A stretch of DNA of 64,000 nucleotides, from the NCBI GenBank assembly GCA_015066935.1, contig SVNK01000003.1, positions 124,001-188,000 on the forward strand, written 5' to 3'. The DNA is from Ruminococcus sp. (lineage in GTDB: Bacteria; Bacillota; Clostridia; Oscillospirales; Ruminococcaceae). Below the pieces are notes generated by a model. It saw nothing but the letters and a program-made list of their open reading frames with translations, ran no database searches and was not told the origin of the DNA. Below, in pieces: positions 1 through 9,067 of the stretch; within the stretch, counting starts at the first letter, position 1, and the number at the start of each line of letters is the position of its first letter. The position numbers and the translations under genes were made by a program.

Positions 1-1
1 C

Positions 2-793
2 ATCAGTGTCTGCGAAAGACGTGATCAGCTCGACGAGGCAATAAAATATGCTGAAGAATACTCCAGAAACGGAGAAATTGTTATTGAAGAGTTTCTTATC
101 GGACATGAAATGTCTTCGGTATATACGCTTAAAGACGGTGAAGTCAGCCTGTCATGTGTTAATGATAAATATGCCTCAGAAGATGAAAACGGCATGACGC
201 AGTTATGTAATCTTGTTTTAACTCCTTCAAAGCACCATGATCAGTATTTAAAGGAAATTGATCCTGGTATAAAAAAACTTTTAAAAGAGATTAAAGCCGA
301 AAATGGTGTTGCATATTTCCAGCTTATGGCGACTGATAATGGTATATATGCATTTGAAATGGGCTATCGTATGAGTGGAAATAACGATTATAAGGTTATC
401 CGTAAATACAATGGCCTTGATTATATGAAAATGACTCTGTCACATTCTGTAACCGGTGATATGGGCGATTCGCTTGAAAAAGACAACCCCATGTTCAAGG
501 AATACTATTGTACATATGTTGTCCACCTTAAATCAGGAACAATCGGCAAGATAGATGATTCCGCTATTTCCGGAATGTCAAATATCGACGATATCTCGAT
601 GATGCGTAAAGTCGGTGATGTTATACTTCCCACAAATACAAACAGTCATAAATCAGGGATGATTAAGTTTACTGCAAAGGACTTTGACGAGTTGACTGAC
701 ACAATCAGTTTTATTAATGATAATTTCATCGTCCTTGACGAGGATGGAAATGATATGCTGATGTACCGCTTTGATCCCGAAAGACTGCGGTAA
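2..793 (+). CDS. ATP-grasp family ligase, C-terminal part (5' end outside window)
   Basis: The reading frame is open from the first bases of the window (frame of position 2) and ends at the stop at 793, so the N-terminus is missing. The visible part has the features of the ATP-binding half of ATP-grasp carboxylate-amine ligases: VIEEFLIGHEMSSVYTLKDG near the start, and YFQLMATDNGIYAFEMGYRMSG, where the acidic residue and following Gly/Arg sit where ATP-grasp enzymes carry their Mg-ATP ligands (usually EINxR). It is followed 44 bp later by a FemAB-like gene and heads a dense surface-polysaccharide cluster, so it probably ligates an amino acid or similar acid onto a sugar or lipid intermediate. 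The substrate cannot be read from sequence. Confidence 0.75.
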   Translation: MSVCERRDQLDEAIKYAEEYSRNGEIVIEEFLIGHEMSSVYTLKDGEVSLSCVNDKYASEDENGMTQLCNLVLTPSKHHDQYLKEIDPGIKKLLKEIKAENGVAYFQLMATDNGIYAFEMGYRMSGNNDYKVIRKYNGLDYMKMTLSHSVTGDMGDSLEKDNPMFKEYYCTYVVHLKSGTIGKIDDSAISGMSNIDDISMMRKVGDVILPTNTNSHKSGMIKFTAKDFDELTDTISFINDNFIVLDEDGNDMLMYRFDPERLR

Positions 794-837
794 GCAATGA
801 GATCGGTTTGAATATATCATATTGATTTGGAGAAAAA

Positions 838-1878
838 ATGATGTTTTCTGTATATACACTTGATAATTCAGAACAATGGGACAGTATTGTGCGTTCCTTT
901 GCGGATTATGATACGTACTGGCTCAGCGGCTATGTAAAAGCTTTTAAGATTCATGGCGACGGCGAACCTCTTCTGTTTTATATTCAGAGAAATGACACCC
1001 GTGCTTTTACAGTTGTTATGAAGCGTGATTTGGCCGACTGTGAGTATTTTAAGGGGAATATTCCGAATGGTGAGTGGTTCGATTTTGCCACACCTTACGG
1101 ATACGGCGGCTGGATTGTGGAAGGCAGTGCGACTGAGGAGATTTTCCAAGAGTATTCCGAGTGGTGCTATAAAAACAATATAGTATCGGAATTCGTGAGA
1201 TTTCACCCTGTAGTCAAAAATCATCTTGCCTGTATGAACGGCTACGACGTTGTTCAGCTTGGCGAGGTTATTACTATGGAACTTGATTCGGCAGAGAAAA
1301 TATGGGAGAATATTACCAGTAAAAACCGTAACGTGATCAGAAAAGCCATGAAAAATGATGTTAAGATATATAACGGAAGATATCCTGAAATATATGAAAA
1401 ATTCCGAGAAATTTACAACGGAACGATGGATAAGGATAATGCCGATGAATATTACTACTTCGGTAAGGAATTCTACGACAGTATCCTGAATGACCTTCCC
1501 GAAAATGCACAGGTTTTCTATGCGCAGATTCCTGATGGAACCGTTATTGCAGCGTCTATAATGTTCGCTGCAAACGGAAGAATGAATTACCATTTATCAG
1601 GCTCGCTGAGAGAATACAGCAGTCTTGCCGCCACAAATCTTCTGCTTTACAAAGCTGCATTATGGGGAAGTGCTAATGGCTGCAAAACGCTTTATCTCGG
1701 TGGCGGAGTCGGAAGCGGCGAGGACAGTCTCTTCAAATTCAAAAGAGCTTTTTATAAAGGCGAACTGAAACGGTTCCATATAGGAAAAAAAATCTTTAAT
1801 CAGGAAAAATATGATGAGCTCACAGCTATGAGGGAATTTTCGGAGGAAAGCGGATTTTTCCCGAAGTACAGAGCTTGA
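838..1878 (+). CDS. FemAB/GNAT-type acyl or aminoacyl transferase
   Basis: A 346-residue soluble protein that resembles the double-GNAT proteins related to FemAB/FemX (lipid-II aminoacyltransferases) and peptidoglycan-bridge-like transferases. The C-terminal half holds the recognisable part: FYAQIPDGTVIAASIMF followed by YHLSGSLREYSSLAATNLLL and a Gly-rich YLGGGVGSGEDSLFKFK segment at about residues 245-305. A GGAG SD lies at about 830-833. Two adjacent ATGs (838 and 841) are possible starts, and 841 has the slightly better spacing. It sits between an ATP-grasp gene and a PIG-L deacetylase, so a role in decorating an amino sugar with an acyl or aminoacyl group is plausible. This is inference; the acceptor is unknown. 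Confidence 0.75.
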   Translation: MMFSVYTLDNSEQWDSIVRSFADYDTYWLSGYVKAFKIHGDGEPLLFYIQRNDTRAFTVVMKRDLADCEYFKGNIPNGEWFDFATPYGYGGWIVEGSATEEIFQEYSEWCYKNNIVSEFVRFHPVVKNHLACMNGYDVVQLGEVITMELDSAEKIWENITSKNRNVIRKAMKNDVKIYNGRYPEIYEKFREIYNGTMDKDNADEYYYFGKEFYDSILNDLPENAQVFYAQIPDGTVIAASIMFAANGRMNYHLSGSLREYSSLAATNLLLYKAALWGSANGCKTLYLGGGVGSGEDSLFKFKRAFYKGELKRFHIGKKIFNQEKYDELTAMREFSEESGFFPKYRA

Positions 1879-1897
1879 TCAATATCGGAGGTAAAAG

Positions 1898-2557
1898 ATG
1901 AACGTTTTGATTTTTGCACCGCATCGTGATGATGAAATCATTGGTGTGGGAGGTACTATCCTTAAAAGGAAAGCAGCAGGCGACAGGGTAGCAGTATGCG
2001 TTGTAACATCGTCAGAGGGCTATGAGGTTTCGGATTTCGTAAAAACCGTGCACAGGGAGATGCTTGCTGCACATGAGTATTGCGGCGTAGATAAGTACTA
2101 CGGACTTCCTTTTAAACCGATTATCCTTGAAACTTACCCTCGTAAGAGCCTGAACAATGCTATGATGGATGTTATTAATCAAGAGAAACCTGACGAGGTT
2201 TACATTCCTTTCTGGGGAGATATGCAGAAAGACCATCGTATTGTAACAGATGCGTCAATGGTTGTGATGAGAGCAAAATACAATCATCCTATAAAACGTA
2301 TATATGCGTATGAGACATTGTCTGAAACGGGAATCAATCTTCCGACTCAGGAGAATACCTTCGTACCCAATGTGTTTGAAGATATAACCGACTATCTGGA
2401 TGAGAAACTGAAGACATTCTCGTTTTTCAAGACACAGATTGCCGATTTTCCCGATCTGCGTTCACTAGAGGCAGTAGAGGCACTGGCAAAGTTCAGAGGT
2501 GCAACAGTAAACGTAAAAGCAGCAGAAGCATTTATGCTTGTCAGAGAAATAAAGTGA
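1898..2557 (+). CDS. PIG-L/LmbE family deacetylase
   Basis: A 219-residue member of the zinc-dependent PIG-L family, which removes acetyl groups from N-acetylglucosamine-type substrates. The signature zinc motif is intact at residues 8-13 (PHRDDE), followed by GVGGTILKRKAAGD. The second conserved block is GDMQKDHRIVTDASM at about residue 110, with the His expected for zinc binding. The SD GGAGG precedes the ATG by about 6 nt. Length is normal for the family and there is no signal peptide, so it should act on a cytoplasmic nucleotide- or lipid-linked sugar. With the flanking FemAB-like and ATP-grasp genes it suggests that a free amine is made and then re-acylated on the polysaccharide precursor (inference). 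Confidence 0.88.
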   Translation: MNVLIFAPHRDDEIIGVGGTILKRKAAGDRVAVCVVTSSEGYEVSDFVKTVHREMLAAHEYCGVDKYYGLPFKPIILETYPRKSLNNAMMDVINQEKPDEVYIPFWGDMQKDHRIVTDASMVVMRAKYNHPIKRIYAYETLSETGINLPTQENTFVPNVFEDITDYLDEKLKTFSFFKTQIADFPDLRSLEAVEALAKFRGATVNVKAAEAFMLVREIK

Positions 2558-2572
2558 GGCGTTTTTTAAGTT

Positions 2573-3274
2573 ATGATATACAGATTATTAAAAAGAGCAT
2601 TTGATGCCTTCTGTTCAGGAATCATACTCCTTGTCATGGCGCCCGTTTTTCTGATTATTGTTATCGGAATAAAGCTTTCAAGTCCCGGACCTGTCTTTTA
2701 TATAAGTGAGAGAATGGGACGAAAAGGCAGAAAATTTAAAATGTACAAGTTCCGTTCAATGCATATCAAAGCAGAAGGTGCCGTTGAAAATAAGTATTTA
2801 GTCAATAATGACCGTATTTTTCCTTTCGGTTCTTTTTTAAGAAAGAGCAAACTTGATGAGTTTCCTCAGATGCTTAATGTTTTTCTTGGGCACATGTCTT
2901 TTGTGGGACCCCGTCCGTATCCGAAGCCTGCATTTGACAGACTTTATTCAGATGCTTCTGAAAAGGTGCTTTCTGTAAGACCGGGACTTGCATGTCTGGA
3001 CAGCTTGTACGATTACGCTCATGGCGACCTTTTCGTTTCAGATGCGGAAATGTATAAAGAAAAAATAATGCCGGTTCGTACAGAACTTGCTAAGCTTTAC
3101 ATAGAAAAAAAATCATTCAAAATGGATTTTCACTGTATTTTCAGAACTGTGATGCTTATATTCCAGATTGTCGTTCTGAAAAAGAAGAAATTTGAATTGA
3201 CAGAATTTGAGAAAGAAGCACAGAATCGAGTGCTTCGGGTACAAAAAAATAACAGTCAGAAAGTTGAGGGGTAA
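2573..3274 (+). CDS. Initiating sugar-phosphate transferase (PglC/WcaJ family)
   Basis: A 233-residue bacterial sugar transferase that moves a sugar-1-phosphate from a nucleotide sugar to undecaprenyl phosphate, the first membrane step of polysaccharide assembly. It has one N-terminal membrane helix (about residues 12-33), then the family motifs KMYKFRSM (about 60), LRKSKLDEFPQ and SFVGPRPYPKP (about 110). It is the short catalytic form, without the extra N-terminal helices of long WcaJ proteins. The usual RPGITGL block reads RPGLACLDSLYD, a local departure that may reflect specificity. It lies 15 bp after the deacetylase and 6 bp before the next ATP-grasp gene, so it is co-transcribed. Confidence 0.9.
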   Translation: MIYRLLKRAFDAFCSGIILLVMAPVFLIIVIGIKLSSPGPVFYISERMGRKGRKFKMYKFRSMHIKAEGAVENKYLVNNDRIFPFGSFLRKSKLDEFPQMLNVFLGHMSFVGPRPYPKPAFDRLYSDASEKVLSVRPGLACLDSLYDYAHGDLFVSDAEMYKEKIMPVRTELAKLYIEKKSFKMDFHCIFRTVMLIFQIVVLKKKKFELTEFEKEAQNRVLRVQKNNSQKVEG

Positions 3275-3280
3275 TTTACC

Positions 3281-4438
3281 ATGAATTTCAAAAATATCAG
3301 AGTGCTTGTTCTTGACGGTTCAGGCAAACAGCCTCATGCTATGATCAAAGGATTAAAGGAAATAGGATGCCATGTAACTGTGCTTTGTTCATCCAAGCAT
3401 AATACATGTTATGTATCCAAATATCCTGATAAGAGATTGCTTGTTAAAGATCTGAAGCCGCAGAGCAAGAAGTATATTCCGTATCTTCTCAAACAGGCAA
3501 AAAGCGGAAATTATGATATGTTTATGCCAATTGGCGAAATGAGTACAAATACTGTTACTCAGTATGAAGCTGAGTTTACCAAGTATGTAAAACTTGCTTG
3601 TGCTCCCAGAGATACGTATATCAAGGCATTTAACAAGCAGATTACTTTTGATACAGCTATGAAATCAGGAATTCCCTGTCCTTATACGAGACACAGCAGT
3701 CAGGATATTGAGGATTTCCTTTCAAATGCAAAATTTCCGATTATTATCAAGCCTCGACAGGGACTTGGTTCCGTAGGATTCCATAAGTTTGAAACAGAAG
3801 CTGAATTCCGCAGTTATCTTGCTGATCCTGAATTCAATGTAGACGAATATGTTGTTCAGGAGTTTGTCAATTTTGAAAAGAGAATAGGTGCAAACCTGTT
3901 TGTGGACCAGAAAGGCAATGTTTGCTCAGCTTATGCTGTAGAAGTACTCAGATGGTTCCCGATTGATGCCGGTGCAGGAGTTCTTATTCAGACAGTAGAC
4001 GCTCATGAAGTGCTTGACTATGCAGGAAAGCTTCTTCAGGCACTTGGATGGAAAGGCTTTGCAAATGTAGGCTTTATGATTGATAAGGAAACAGGTGCAC
4101 CTCGCCTTCTTGAGATTAACGGTCGTATTCCGGCAAGTGTTAAGATGGCTTATATGTGCGGTTTCAACATTTCGAGACAAATGATTGAAATGGTATCGGA
4201 TGAAGAGGTTATAAGATACAAAGAGAATAAGAAGTTCGGCATGTATATAAGACATTTTGATACTGATATAGCATGGTTCATTAAATCGCCCAACAGATTT
4301 AAGTCAAAGCCTTCATGGTTCAGCTGGAAGAATACCAAGGAGGTACTCTTTGATATTCGTGATCCTAAGCCTTTCTGGGCACGTTTGTTCCAGCAGATAT
4401 TCAATTATAAGACCACTATGAAGAAAAAGAAGCACTGA
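3281..4438 (+). CDS. ATP-grasp family ligase (carboxylate-amine type)
   Basis: A complete 385-residue ATP-grasp protein. It begins with a Rossmann-like pre-ATP-grasp domain (VLVLDGSGKQPHAMIKGL), then the nucleotide-binding part IIIKPRQGLGSVGFHKF at about residues 157-173. The catalytic strand LLEINGRIPASVKMAYMCG at about 270-288 has the Glu and Asn expected to bind Mg2+. Family members join a carboxylate to an amine or thiol through an acyl-phosphate, using ATP. It is the second ATP-grasp enzyme in the cluster (the first is at the window edge), so two ligation steps or two substrates are implied. The C-terminal 60 residues (Trp/Lys/Phe-rich, PSWFSWKNTKEVL) may be a membrane-facing tail. Confidence 0.85.
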   Translation: MNFKNIRVLVLDGSGKQPHAMIKGLKEIGCHVTVLCSSKHNTCYVSKYPDKRLLVKDLKPQSKKYIPYLLKQAKSGNYDMFMPIGEMSTNTVTQYEAEFTKYVKLACAPRDTYIKAFNKQITFDTAMKSGIPCPYTRHSSQDIEDFLSNAKFPIIIKPRQGLGSVGFHKFETEAEFRSYLADPEFNVDEYVVQEFVNFEKRIGANLFVDQKGNVCSAYAVEVLRWFPIDAGAGVLIQTVDAHEVLDYAGKLLQALGWKGFANVGFMIDKETGAPRLLEINGRIPASVKMAYMCGFNISRQMIEMVSDEEVIRYKENKKFGMYIRHFDTDIAWFIKSPNRFKSKPSWFSWKNTKEVLFDIRDPKPFWARLFQQIFNYKTTMKKKKH

Positions 4439-4480
4439 GTATATATCTTTATGTTATAATATGTCAAAGGAGAACATTAA

Positions 4481-5512
4481 ATGAATTTATCTCAATCTGA
4501 ATCAATGGTATCAATTGTGATTCCTGTGTATAACGCAGAAAAAAATATATCAGGTTGTCTCGACAGTGTTTTATTGCAAACATATAATAATATAGAAATA
4601 ATTCTGATAGATGATGGCTCAACTGACAAAAGTGCGGAAATCTGTGCAGATTATCAGAAAAAGTACAGTAAAATCAGGTATATCTATCAGAAAAACAGCG
4701 GACCTGCTTCTGCAAGAAATAAGGGAATAGATGAAAGCAAAGGAAAGTATGTCGCTTTTATAGATTCAGATGACACGATTTCTCCTGACATGATAAGTAC
4801 AATGGTTGATGCAGCTGAATCAAATTCAGCTGAAATGGTCATATGTTCATACAATCTTATTGAGAATAATAAGGAAAGCGTATGCAATTATAAATTACCT
4901 GAGGGATTGTATAGCGGTGAGAAAAGCAGACAGGTTCTTTATTCATTAATGGATGAAGATCAACAGAGTGTACCGCCGTATTCCTGGGTAAGGCTGACGC
5001 TTCGTTCAGTATTTGAAACAAATAATCTGCGCTTCAAGGATGGACTGATCAGAAGTGAAGATTATCATTTCTGGACTAAAGTTCATACTCGGATAAAAAG
5101 TGTATATTTGCTGAGCAAAACTCCGTTATATAATTATATATGTAATGATGAGTCAATAACGCATAGTTATGTAAAAAAATATTGGGATGGAGTATTATTC
5201 ATATATAATGATTTGAAAAAGCATATTCCTGATACGGATGTCTGCAGACAGAAACTGGATGTAATGCTTATTAAGAGAGCATTGATTTCGCTTAATAATT
5301 CGGCAATGTGTACTTCAAAAAAACAAGCACGCAAAGAGATTTGGAAGATTGTAAATAATCATCAGCTTAATTCAGTTGTAAAAAAGCTGAAAGATTCAAA
5401 TGTAAGGAAATTCAAATCATTCAGACGCACTATGCAGTATCATGGTAAACTGATAGTTGCGTTAAAATATATGTATGAAAATATTGTTTTTTGCCGTAAC
5501 ATGAAAAAGTAA
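4481..5512 (+). CDS. Family 2 glycosyltransferase (GT-A fold)
   Basis: A 343-residue GT2 enzyme. The N-terminal half is a standard nucleotide-sugar-binding domain: SIVIPVYNAEKNISGCLDSV, LIDDGSTDKSAEIC (about residues 43-56), NSGPASARNKGID and FIDSDDTISPDM with the metal-binding DxD-type motif at about 96-98. The C-terminal part is helical and Lys-rich without clear membrane segments. The SD AAGGAG lies 8 nt before the ATG. Such enzymes add one sugar to the growing lipid-linked repeat unit on the cytoplasmic face. The donor and linkage cannot be deduced. Confidence 0.92.
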   Translation: MNLSQSESMVSIVIPVYNAEKNISGCLDSVLLQTYNNIEIILIDDGSTDKSAEICADYQKKYSKIRYIYQKNSGPASARNKGIDESKGKYVAFIDSDDTISPDMISTMVDAAESNSAEMVICSYNLIENNKESVCNYKLPEGLYSGEKSRQVLYSLMDEDQQSVPPYSWVRLTLRSVFETNNLRFKDGLIRSEDYHFWTKVHTRIKSVYLLSKTPLYNYICNDESITHSYVKKYWDGVLFIYNDLKKHIPDTDVCRQKLDVMLIKRALISLNNSAMCTSKKQARKEIWKIVNNHQLNSVVKKLKDSNVRKFKSFRRTMQYHGKLIVALKYMYENIVFCRNMKK

Positions 5513-5524
5513 TGAGGTGATGCA

Positions 5525-6832
5525 ATGAATTATTACGAACAGCGTCAAGGGTTAAAAGTACGCTCTTTGATGCTTATCATAATGGTAGTCTGGGCATTTT
5601 TGTTTCACAATATCCTCCATGCGTTTTCCATTATGAGCTATGTTATGGCTGCTGCCGGAATATGCTGCTTGGGAATCGTTACAAAAACAGATTCAACTTT
5701 TTCAATTAATAATATGACTTGTGCGTGGATACCGGCAATTATTGCAATGTTTTCAAGTTATTTTCTGCACTCAACAAAAAAGGTAAGTGCAGAAATGGAT
5801 ATATTGATACTGTTTATTGCTATGGTTTTCTGTATATTTTCATTTTATGATAAATTGGAATACATGCTTTGCATGAAAGTGATAGTCTTTATATCCGCTA
5901 TTCATAGTTTTGGCGTTATAATACAACAGTTTTTACCGTCTTTGTATCAGGTTCTGGTGAAATTTTTACCTGATACAATGCAGAGTATAGTTCTTCAATC
6001 GAAGTATAATGGTTTTACCACAAATCCGGGCTTTGCAGCGGCATTTATATGTGCAGGTCTTATTGCACTTATTACAATACTGGTTAATGACCGGAAAATC
6101 ACGTTCTGGAATCGTTGCTTGCTGATACTGATGATTGCAGCACTTTTATTTACGAATAAGCGTGCTCATCCGGTTTTTTTAGGTATTGCATTGTTGCTTT
6201 GTTGGCTGCTGCCTGTTCATAATGACAGTCGTATAAATAAATACTGGAAGATATTCCTCACCATTGTGGGAATTATTGTTTTCTTCTTTGCATTCAAGGA
6301 TTTCCTGGTCAGAATTCCATTTGTTTCGTCGGTAGTTCAGACAATTGATGGATTGATGCTCGGAACGGACGTTACATCGTCACGTTCTGATTTGTCTTCA
6401 TGGGCATGGAGTTTGTTTAAAGACAATCCCGTTTTTGGAATAGGCTGGGGTGATTATCGTTCTACCATTATTGGCACGATAACGCATGCGACAGAGCTTG
6501 ATACGCATAATATTTACCTTCAGCTTTTATGTGAAACAGGTATTGTCGGATTCGTTTGCTTTGTTGTGCCGTTTGTTTTGTTCTGGACAAAGGCAAAAAA
6601 TGCGTACTGCAGATGTGCTGTTGCTGAAGATGAATTGTCAAAAACATGGAAACCACCTCTCTGTTTTTCTTTTGTTTTTCAGACATTGTTTTTAATATAC
6701 GGACTTACCGGAAATCCGCTTTATGATCCGAACTGGATGATACTCTACATGTTTGCATGTGGTATAACTTTGTCTTTTGTTACCATCGAAAGACAAAGTT
6801 CTGAAGAAGATCAGAAGAAGGAGATACTATGA
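5525..6832 (+). CDS. Wzy-like O-antigen polymerase/ligase membrane protein
   Basis: A 435-residue protein made almost entirely of membrane helices (about eleven). The long periplasmic-type loop typical of the Wzy_C/O-antigen ligase family lies near residues 275-330 and contains SSRSDLSSWAWSLFKDNPVFGIGWGDYRS and HATELDTHNIYLQLLCETG. The GxGWG... and H-N-x-Y-L-Q elements are the recognised hallmarks of that family. It should polymerise lipid-linked repeat units on the outer face of the membrane in a Wzx/Wzy pathway; the flippase is two genes downstream. Its stop overlaps the next start by 4 bp (ATGA), indicating translational coupling. Confidence 0.85.
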   Translation: MNYYEQRQGLKVRSLMLIIMVVWAFLFHNILHAFSIMSYVMAAAGICCLGIVTKTDSTFSINNMTCAWIPAIIAMFSSYFLHSTKKVSAEMDILILFIAMVFCIFSFYDKLEYMLCMKVIVFISAIHSFGVIIQQFLPSLYQVLVKFLPDTMQSIVLQSKYNGFTTNPGFAAAFICAGLIALITILVNDRKITFWNRCLLILMIAALLFTNKRAHPVFLGIALLLCWLLPVHNDSRINKYWKIFLTIVGIIVFFFAFKDFLVRIPFVSSVVQTIDGLMLGTDVTSSRSDLSSWAWSLFKDNPVFGIGWGDYRSTIIGTITHATELDTHNIYLQLLCETGIVGFVCFVVPFVLFWTKAKNAYCRCAVAEDELSKTWKPPLCFSFVFQTLFLIYGLTGNPLYDPNWMILYMFACGITLSFVTIERQSSEEDQKKEIL

Positions 6833-9021
6833 GGATAGGTATTATTACATTTCATTTTGCACATAATCACGGCGCTGTTCTTCAATGCTGTGCACTGCAA
6901 AAGTATCTTGAATTACAGGGACATGATGTAAAGGTTATTAATTATCGTCCGAAATACCATACTGTAAGATATGATGCGGTTAAGAATCCGTTTCGTTACG
7001 CCAGTGATGTTTGCAAAAAGAAAAAATGCACATCTGTGGGAAGAATAAAAGTGTTTTGTCGCAGTATTGCACGTTGTATGAAGCTCAATATAAAAGGTAC
7101 GGACAAAAAGAATGCAGTTTTTTTTGGAGAGTTTACAAGTAAAAATCTTCATCTTACGAAACGGTATACTTCGTTAAAAAGCCTGAAAAAGAATCCTCCT
7201 GAATTTGATGCGTATATAAGCGGAAGTGATCAGCTGTGGAATCCCGATCTGCTTGATCAGAAGTTTGACCGTGCATATTTTCTCGATTTCGGCAAGCCGG
7301 AATGTCGCAGAATTGCATATGCTGTAAGTATGGGTAAGGAGTTTTCTCCTGAAGAATGCAGACAGCTCAAGGAACTTTGTGCACCTCTGGACGCTGTATC
7401 TTTACGTGAAAAAACACCTTCGGTAATTGATGCGATTGAACGTGATGTTCATATATGTATTGATCCTACATTGCTTATTGATGCGGAATACTATCGTGGA
7501 CTTGAAAGTAAAGAGAAGGAAAAAGAACCATATATTTTTGTGTATGGTTTTGAAACGTCTGATGCAATTAAAAGGGGCGTTGATATGGCATCAAAAAAAT
7601 TCGGATGCAGAATTATCAACGGTTCACCGGGCAGGGTAAAGCTTACAGGAGAAAATGTTGAAAATATAAGAGATTATGCTCCTGACCGTTTTCTTTCGTT
7701 TATAAAGAACGCAGAATACGTTGTTACAAATTCCTTCCATGCAACTGTATTCTCTGTTATTTATAAAAAAAGATTTGCAACAGTACCGCATACAACACGT
7801 GGAAGACGTATGGTAGAGCTGCTTGGAAAGCTTGGTCTTAATGATGCTTTATGGGGAACTCCCGGTTTTTCTATGGACTATCTTCCTGACTATGATTCAG
7901 CATATGAAAAACTTGAAGCTCTCAGAAATAATTCGAAAAATTATATAAATAAAACGCTAAGTGGCTGCAAGGGTGAAGAAATTGAGCATATGGATGTTGA
8001 GGATTCATCCTGTTATGCAAGAATTAAGCCAAGCGAAAGATATTCGGATCTTAATGCAACATATGGATATTATAAGAATACCGATAAACTGAAAAAATCC
8101 GCATCAGGCGGAGTTGCGTCGGCTATGTCAGAGGCTGTAATAAAAGAAGGCGGTGCAGTTTATGGCGTCGTTTACAGGGATGATTTTAAATCAGCCTGTT
8201 ATCAGCGTGCTGATTCTCTTGAACAAATTGAGCGTTTTAAAGGTTCAAAATATTTTGTTCCTGAATTGGTGATGCCGAATGGTGAAAGTGTATTTTCTGA
8301 TATAGAAAAAACGCTTAATGAAGGCAAAACAGTTCTTTTCATAGGCCTTGGCTGCATGGTTGGAGCATTAAAAAAATATGCTGAATCACACAAGCTTGAT
8401 GAAACAAAATTATATACCGTCGATCTGATATGTCATGGACCGATGCTCGCTTCAGCTCAAGCAGATTTTGTTGCCGGACTTGAAACAAAGTATAAATCAA
8501 AGCTTGTTGACTTTACAATGAGATATAAGAAAACAGGCTGGACACCTAATTATATTCGTGCGGAATTTGCCAACGGCAAGTGCTATGAAGAGCCGTTCTA
8601 TGAAACAGAGCTTGGCTATGCATTTAAGACTTATTCAAGAAAATCATGTTTTTCTTGTAAATTCAAAGGACATGACCATGTCGCTGACGTAACAGTAGGC
8701 GATTATTGGGGACTTAAATCAGGTATGCATGGTTATAATAAGAACGGCGTTTCGATTATGCTTTCAAAAACAGAAAAAGGAAATGAACTTCTGGCTAAGA
8801 TTGATTCTTCTGCGTTTCTTATTGAGAAGGCAGATATTGATACTGCAATAGTAAATAATCCCATGTTTGAAGAAAGCAGAGTTAATCCGGCATATTATGA
8901 CGCTTTTGACAAGGATTTTAAAGAGCATGGGTTACATTATGCGTGTATCAGGTCGCCTGAATTCAAGGCTTATAAGAAATTGGCATCCAGAAAGAAGATC
9001 AGGCGATTATTCAAATTATAA
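6829..9021 (+). CDS. Fusion of polysaccharide pyruvyl transferase and FrhB-like domain
   Basis: A 730-residue protein of two recognisable parts. Residues about 1-370 form a polysaccharide pyruvyl transferase domain (GIITFHFAHNHGAVLQC, SGSDQLWNPD, VTNSFHATVFSVIYKKRF). Such enzymes add ketal-linked pyruvate from PEP to sugars. Residues about 400-715 match the F420 hydrogenase/dehydrogenase beta-subunit family (KKSASGGVASAMSEAVI, VDLICHGPMLAS, CFSCKFKGHDHVADVTVGDYWG). The paired 4Fe-4S ferredoxin segment that normally precedes this domain is absent, and the usual GxPCQ block reads GLGCMVGAL. Related proteins, fused or adjacent, occur in other polysaccharide clusters. It is coupled to the polymerase gene by a 4-bp overlap. 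The redox role of the second half is uncertain. Confidence 0.88.
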   Translation: MRIGIITFHFAHNHGAVLQCCALQKYLELQGHDVKVINYRPKYHTVRYDAVKNPFRYASDVCKKKKCTSVGRIKVFCRSIARCMKLNIKGTDKKNAVFFGEFTSKNLHLTKRYTSLKSLKKNPPEFDAYISGSDQLWNPDLLDQKFDRAYFLDFGKPECRRIAYAVSMGKEFSPEECRQLKELCAPLDAVSLREKTPSVIDAIERDVHICIDPTLLIDAEYYRGLESKEKEKEPYIFVYGFETSDAIKRGVDMASKKFGCRIINGSPGRVKLTGENVENIRDYAPDRFLSFIKNAEYVVTNSFHATVFSVIYKKRFATVPHTTRGRRMVELLGKLGLNDALWGTPGFSMDYLPDYDSAYEKLEALRNNSKNYINKTLSGCKGEEIEHMDVEDSSCYARIKPSERYSDLNATYGYYKNTDKLKKSASGGVASAMSEAVIKEGGAVYGVVYRDDFKSACYQRADSLEQIERFKGSKYFVPELVMPNGESVFSDIEKTLNEGKTVLFIGLGCMVGALKKYAESHKLDETKLYTVDLICHGPMLASAQADFVAGLETKYKSKLVDFTMRYKKTGWTPNYIRAEFANGKCYEEPFYETELGYAFKTYSRKSCFSCKFKGHDHVADVTVGDYWGLKSGMHGYNKNGVSIMLSKTEKGNELLAKIDSSAFLIEKADIDTAIVNNPMFEESRVNPAYYDAFDKDFKEHGLHYACIRSPEFKAYKKLASRKKIRRLFKL

Positions 9022-9067
9022 ATACATTATTTATCGTGTGTTATGATTGATTGGAGAGTTCGTAAAA

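Noticed and set aside
868-1593. 241-codon minus-strand frame opposite the FemAB-like gene
   Set aside because: It lies wholly within a well supported gene, has no recognisable motif and is read against the cluster.
6829-9021. Two separate genes joined by a missed stop
   Set aside because: No SD or start codon with good context precedes the FrhB-like half and the frame is continuous, so a genuine fusion is more likely.
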